Source: an uncultured Campylobacter sp.
Lineage (GTDB): Bacteria; Campylobacterota; Campylobacteria; Campylobacterales; Campylobacteraceae
Direction: 5' to 3'
Length of the DNA: 8,672 nt
Assembly: GCF_938017615.1 (NCBI RefSeq)
Contig: NZ_CALIJA010000125.1
Location: 1-8,672, forward strand
Made by a program: the position numbers and the translations under genes
The notes under the pieces: generated by a model
Database searches by the model: none
Told to the model about the DNA's origin: nothing
Seen by the model: the letters and a program-made list of their open reading frames with translations, nothing else
Part shown: in pieces, positions 6,389-8,672 of the stretch
Layout: each line of letters opens with the position of its first letter
Position numbering within the stretch: the stretch's first letter is position 1

Positions 6389-6545
6389 ATTTTACTTGCG
6401 GTGAAATTCTACAGAATTTTATCGAGGGTTGACGCCGCAAAATTTAAAGGGGTGGAATTCGCAGTAAATTTCGCGATACGTAAAATTTTAAGGAGGCGGA
6501 ATTTTTAAATTTATATCGCGGTGAAATTTCGTCGTGATAAAATTT
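6389..6545. repeat. Cluster of degenerate RAATTY units between convergent genes
   Basis: About eleven RAATTY words in some 150 bp (for example 6404, 6414, 6440, 6455, 6466, 6483, 6499). Several share the flank GCGG or GCGGTG, as in GCGGTGAAATTC at 6398-6409 and GCGGTGAAATTTC at 6518-6530. AAATTC (6404-6409) and GAATTT (6414-6419) can form a 6-bp hairpin just after the stop at 6388, possibly a weak terminator. A strong AAGGAGG at 6490-6496 is followed by no start codon at suitable distance. Confidence 0.6.
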
Positions 6546-6670
6546 TAGAAAGTCTAAATGAAAAAGATCTGCTACGACCTAAAATTTACGATAACGACGA
6601 AATGCTGGGCGTGCTGTAAGAGGAGATCGAGGCGCTACCGCAGAGCAAGCGGATTTTATCCGCCAAATAG
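6521..6670 (+). pseudogene. Remnant of an unrecognised gene with an internal TAA
   Basis: The frame from 6521 reads VKFRRDKILESLNEKDLLRP and continues KIYDNDEMLGVL to a TAA at 6617-6619, then resumes in the same frame as EEIEALPQSKRILSAK to a TAG at 6668-6670. Both halves have normal protein composition, unlike the other frames, and fit one continuous C-terminal piece interrupted by a nonsense codon. No start with a ribosome site is visible, and the upstream part is replaced by AAATTT-rich repeats. The parent family is not recognised. Two unrelated chance frames remain possible. Confidence 0.45.
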
Positions 6671-6679
6671 CGGCGCGCG

Positions 6680-7660
6680 TTAATCAGCCAAAATCGCCGC
6701 CCCGCTTAAATCCGGGTTTAAATTTAACTCGTCTATGATAGATAAAAGCTCTGAAATTTCCTTTTTTATCTGCGCGGCGTCCTCTAAGCTCGGCGGCGGC
6801 GAAAAGAGCGTCGTCTCAAACTTGTTTTTCGCTCCGTTTAAAAATAGATAAAATTTATCGTCCATAAACGCCGCGCTCACCCCCATCTCTCCAGCAAATT
6901 TTATCTTTAACTCTCTCAAACGCTCCATAAATGCGGGCGTCAAAAGATACCTCGCCCCTACTTTGTCATCCGTAAAAACCCTAAATTCATCGTTAAAAAG
7001 AGTATCGTCCATCTGTTCTTTTTCGCCTATAAATTTAGTATTTAACGTGCGACTCGCGACTATAGTTTGCCCGCTAAATTTCTTGTAAAACTCGCAGACC
7101 AAAACCGAGCCGCTAAAGGCTTGCATATCTTTCATCGTTGACCAAGCAAAAAATATTAGAGAGATTAGGTTAAGTCCGGGCGAGTCGCCTAGTTTTAGTT
7201 TGGCATCCCTGGGTATGCTTATAGCTTCGCTAAGATTAAATTTGACGCCGTTATACGTTCCGCTAATTAGGTCTTCGGCACGAAATCTGTCGCGTGGATA
7301 AATATTGATTTTTCTAAATTCTTGTTTGCTTATGCCTGCTTGGGGATCGTATTTAAAGATTGTATTTACGTCTTTTATTGCAATGCGAATGAACGTATTT
7401 TTAAAAAAACTCGTATAATCTTTTTCCGCATCCAGCGCATAGTATGCGGATATGTTAATAGCAAGAATGATAAACGGCAAATAGACGGCTGCAAATAAAT
7501 CTCCAGCTCCGCTGCTGTCGAATATATACATAACGATCTCACCTCCTATCAAAAGCACGCCGAAGGTAAAGAAAAGTCCAAGAATTATGCTTTTAATATA
7601 TAGTCTTTTGCATTTGCTTTGTTTTTTCGCGGTTGCCTCTATTGCTTCGTTTAGATTCAA
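6680..7660 (-). CDS. DUF3137 domain membrane protein
   Basis: 326 residues. The N-terminus (1-23) is Lys-rich, followed by two membrane segments at about 24-47 and 54-76, then a large soluble domain. The domain has the DUF3137 hallmarks I recall: the ISGTYNGVKFNLSEA region (132-146), a short hydrophobic strand (164-173), SGSVLVCEFYKKFSGQTIV (183-201), then DEFRVFTDDKVGARYLLTPA (224-243) with AFMERLREL, and DDKFYLFLNG (267-276). The molecular function of the family is unknown. The start is TTG at 7660, supported by AAAGGTG 5 nt upstream; no ATG lies nearby in frame. It is downstream of the gene at 7802-8230 on the same strand, but a terminator-like hairpin and a possible promoter lie between, so it may be transcribed separately. 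Confidence 0.85.
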   Translation of the reverse strand: MNLNEAIEATAKKQSKCKRLYIKSIILGLFFTFGVLLIGGEIVMYIFDSSGAGDLFAAVYLPFIILAINISAYYALDAEKDYTSFFKNTFIRIAIKDVNTIFKYDPQAGISKQEFRKINIYPRDRFRAEDLISGTYNGVKFNLSEAISIPRDAKLKLGDSPGLNLISLIFFAWSTMKDMQAFSGSVLVCEFYKKFSGQTIVASRTLNTKFIGEKEQMDDTLFNDEFRVFTDDKVGARYLLTPAFMERLRELKIKFAGEMGVSAAFMDDKFYLFLNGAKNKFETTLFSPPPSLEDAAQIKKEISELLSIIDELNLNPDLSGAAILAD

Positions 7661-7709
7661 AATTTCACCTTTTTCTAAATTTACGTAGCGGATTTCGCGC
7701 TCGGAGCGA

Positions 7710-7715
7710 ATTTTA
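7710..7715 (-). promoter_or_regulatory. Candidate -10 box of the DUF3137 gene
   Basis: On the minus strand ATTTTGC precedes TAAAAT, just after the hairpin at 7726-7746, which would give a leader of about 42 nt. The AAATTT-rich context makes chance matches likely. Confidence 0.25.
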
Positions 7716-7725
7716 GCAAAATTTA

Positions 7726-7746
7726 CGCCGCAAAGATACGGCGGCG
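7726..7746 (-). terminator. Terminator-like GC hairpin
   Basis: On the minus strand CGCCGC, a 9-nt loop and GCGGCG form a 6-bp GC stem followed by TAAATTTTG. The flanking TTTA and TAAA could extend it with a small bulge. It lies between the two minus-strand membrane-protein genes and would end transcription of the upstream one. The T-run is short, so efficiency is uncertain. Confidence 0.45.
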
Positions 7747-7801
7747 CGAGTAAATTTTATTCGGCGGATTAAATTTATGAAATTTACGCCGCGGCAGCGA
7801 T

Positions 7802-8230
7802 CTATTCGGACGTGCGCTGATTTAGCCACGCTCCCAGATTGCTCGTGCCCTCTTTTAGCACCCCAAATCCTGCGGCGGCAACACAGACAAAATTAATTAG
7901 AGAGCCCCTCCCGCCGACGTTTAAAATCCCAAAGCCTACGATCCACAGCGCCGCGCCGAAGCCAAGCGTGCACACGGCGGTCACGATCCCCAGCTTGCGG
8001 CGCAAAGGGCTTGGTTTGCGCGCCACCTGAACTCGAGTGATCACGTAGCTGCCCGCATATCCTCCGCGGATGAAATATGCGCGCGCAGGCTCGCCCTCCT
8101 CTACGGGGATATCGTTAAACTCGCCGCGCAGCTTCACGCCGTCTATCTCGAAAAATACCCAAATTTTGCTATTTCCTCTTGCAGCGTGGACGCGGAGATT
8201 TTGAACCTCGCCCGTGATTTCATATTCCAA
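7802..8230 (-). CDS. Small unrecognised membrane protein with N-terminal beta-rich domain
   Basis: 142 residues. Residues 1-70 alternate in a beta-strand pattern: EITGEVQNLRV, IWVFFEIDGVKLRGEF, ARAYFIRGG, YVITRVQVA. This is suggestive of a small OB- or SH3-like barrel, though no family is recognised. A basic stretch (RKPSPLRRK, 71-79) precedes two membrane segments at about 80-103 and 109-126, so the N-terminal domain and the short C-terminal tail should be on the same side, probably cytoplasmic. The start is TTG at 8230 with GAGGAG about 5 nt upstream; the nearby ATG is out of frame. Followed on the same strand by the DUF3137 gene. No function is proposed. Confidence 0.75.
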   Translation of the reverse strand: MEYEITGEVQNLRVHAARGNSKIWVFFEIDGVKLRGEFNDIPVEEGEPARAYFIRGGYAGSYVITRVQVARKPSPLRRKLGIVTAVCTLGFGAALWIVGFGILNVGGRGSLINFVCVAAAGFGVLKEGTSNLGAWLNQRTSE

Positions 8231-8326
8231 TTTGTCTCCTCAAACAGCTTCGCGCTTTGCTTCCGCGCTAAATTCCGCGCCGTAAAATTTTAAAATCTAA
8301 ATTTTGCCTTGCTCGTAGCGCTGCCC

Positions 8327-8388
8327 ATGAAATTTTAAAGTTGAGATTCTGCAAGCCCTAAATTCAGAGCTAAGCTTTAAAATTTCAT
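8327..8388. repeat. Long inverted repeat, 14-bp perfect arms
   Basis: ATGAAATTTTAAAG at 8327-8340 is the exact reverse complement of CTTTAAAATTTCAT at 8375-8388, with a 34-nt loop; another A-T and a G-U pair could extend the RNA stem. Overall size (62 bp) and RAATTY core match the repeat at 4243-4305 (63 bp), though arm sequences differ. Confidence 0.75.
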
Positions 8389-8586
8389 AGCGAAATAGAA
8401 TTCCAAATAAAGCTCGCCGCTAAATTTAGCTAATCGCATGCACTGGCTATTGCGTCTTACTGAATTTCGCACGTCGTAAAATCTCGGCGAAATTGCGCGC
8501 GCTACAAAAGCTCACAAACCCGTCGCGGCAATATCGCAGACAAAGCCCATCGAAAAAACTGATACCGCGCGACGAGTAGCGTAGAT

Positions 8587-8660
8587 AGACGGTGCAAGGC
8601 AGGTAGCACAACAGACGCCATATGACAGACGGTGCACGACAGCAATACAAAAGACGGTGC
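8587..8660. repeat. Three copies of the 9-mer AGACGGTGC
   Basis: Exact copies at 8587-8595, 8627-8635 and 8652-8660, spaced 40 and 25 nt, with a partial copy (ACAGACGCC) near 8611. Spacings are not multiples of three, which argues against a coding repeat. The array may continue past the window edge. Spacing and unit length are wrong for CRISPR. Confidence 0.6.
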
Positions 8661-8672
8661 CCACGATAGGCA

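Larger units (their letters stand above)
8231..8672. other. Gene-free stretch at the right edge
   Basis: No convincing gene. 8270-8420 is AT-rich with eight RAATTY words and a long inverted repeat. 8447-8672 is open on the minus strand, but its product is Cys/Arg-rich and does not look like a protein, and a short direct repeat runs through it out of phase. No promoter for the gene at 8230 was clear. Confidence 0.5.

Noticed and set aside
6490..6520. Start of a small gene after AAGGAGG at 6490-6496
   Set aside because: No ATG, GTG or TTG occurs at a usable distance; the in-frame GTG at 6521 is 24 nt away.
8587..8660. CRISPR array
   Set aside because: The repeats are only 9 bp with unequal spacing of 40 and 25 nt.
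8447..8671. Minus-strand frame open to the right edge
   Set aside because: The product is rich in Cys, Arg and Tyr with no recognisable motif, other minus-strand frames are also open there, and 9-mer repeats cross it out of phase. A partial gene cannot be excluded without more sequence.

Overview
The window looks like a Campylobacter chromosome, probably one of the GC-richer oral or mucosal species (C. gracilis, C. showae, C. rectus and relatives are possibilities; the species is inference). The evidence is the minus-strand order ilvC, YibQ-type polysaccharide deacetylase-like gene, dprA, which I recall from C. jejuni, the short DprA form, the promoter style (T-rich stretch plus a TATAAT-like -10 with little -35), and GC-rich coding sequence broken by AAATTT words.

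Layout. 1-2864 (minus): an operon of ilvC (ketol-acid reductoisomerase), a membrane-anchored divergent polysaccharide deacetylase, and dprA, which runs off the left edge. 3003-3959 (plus): divergent proC, with an unusual heptad-repeat insertion. 3960-4659: mostly non-coding, AT-rich and full of inverted repeats, with one weak candidate ORF. 4660-5298 (minus) and 5459-6388 (plus): a divergent pair, an unrecognised protein with four zinc-ligand-like cysteines and a probable DUF4299 protein. 6389-6679: repeat-rich, with the remnant of a broken gene. 6680-7660 (minus): a DUF3137 membrane protein. 7802-8230 (minus): a small unrecognised membrane protein. 8231-8672: no convincing gene, one long inverted repeat and a short direct repeat.

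How the genes work together. IlvC makes branched-chain amino acid precursors and ProC makes proline. DprA protects incoming single-stranded DNA during natural transformation. No shared pathway can be argued for the genes in the right half.

The most striking signal is not a gene. The palindromic word RAATTY (AAATTT, GAATTT, AAATTC, GAATTC) occurs about 95 times by hand count, against roughly 8-10 expected. RAATTY is the site methylated by CtsM in C. jejuni, and that methylation is needed for efficient DNA uptake. The sites pack into gaps (about one per 40 bp) and also into two non-conserved protein segments: the ProC insertion, where seven 21-bp units encode a perfect seven-residue periodicity, and the Asn-Ser linker of the deacetylase. 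I infer an uptake-sequence-like expansion that has reached into coding sequence.
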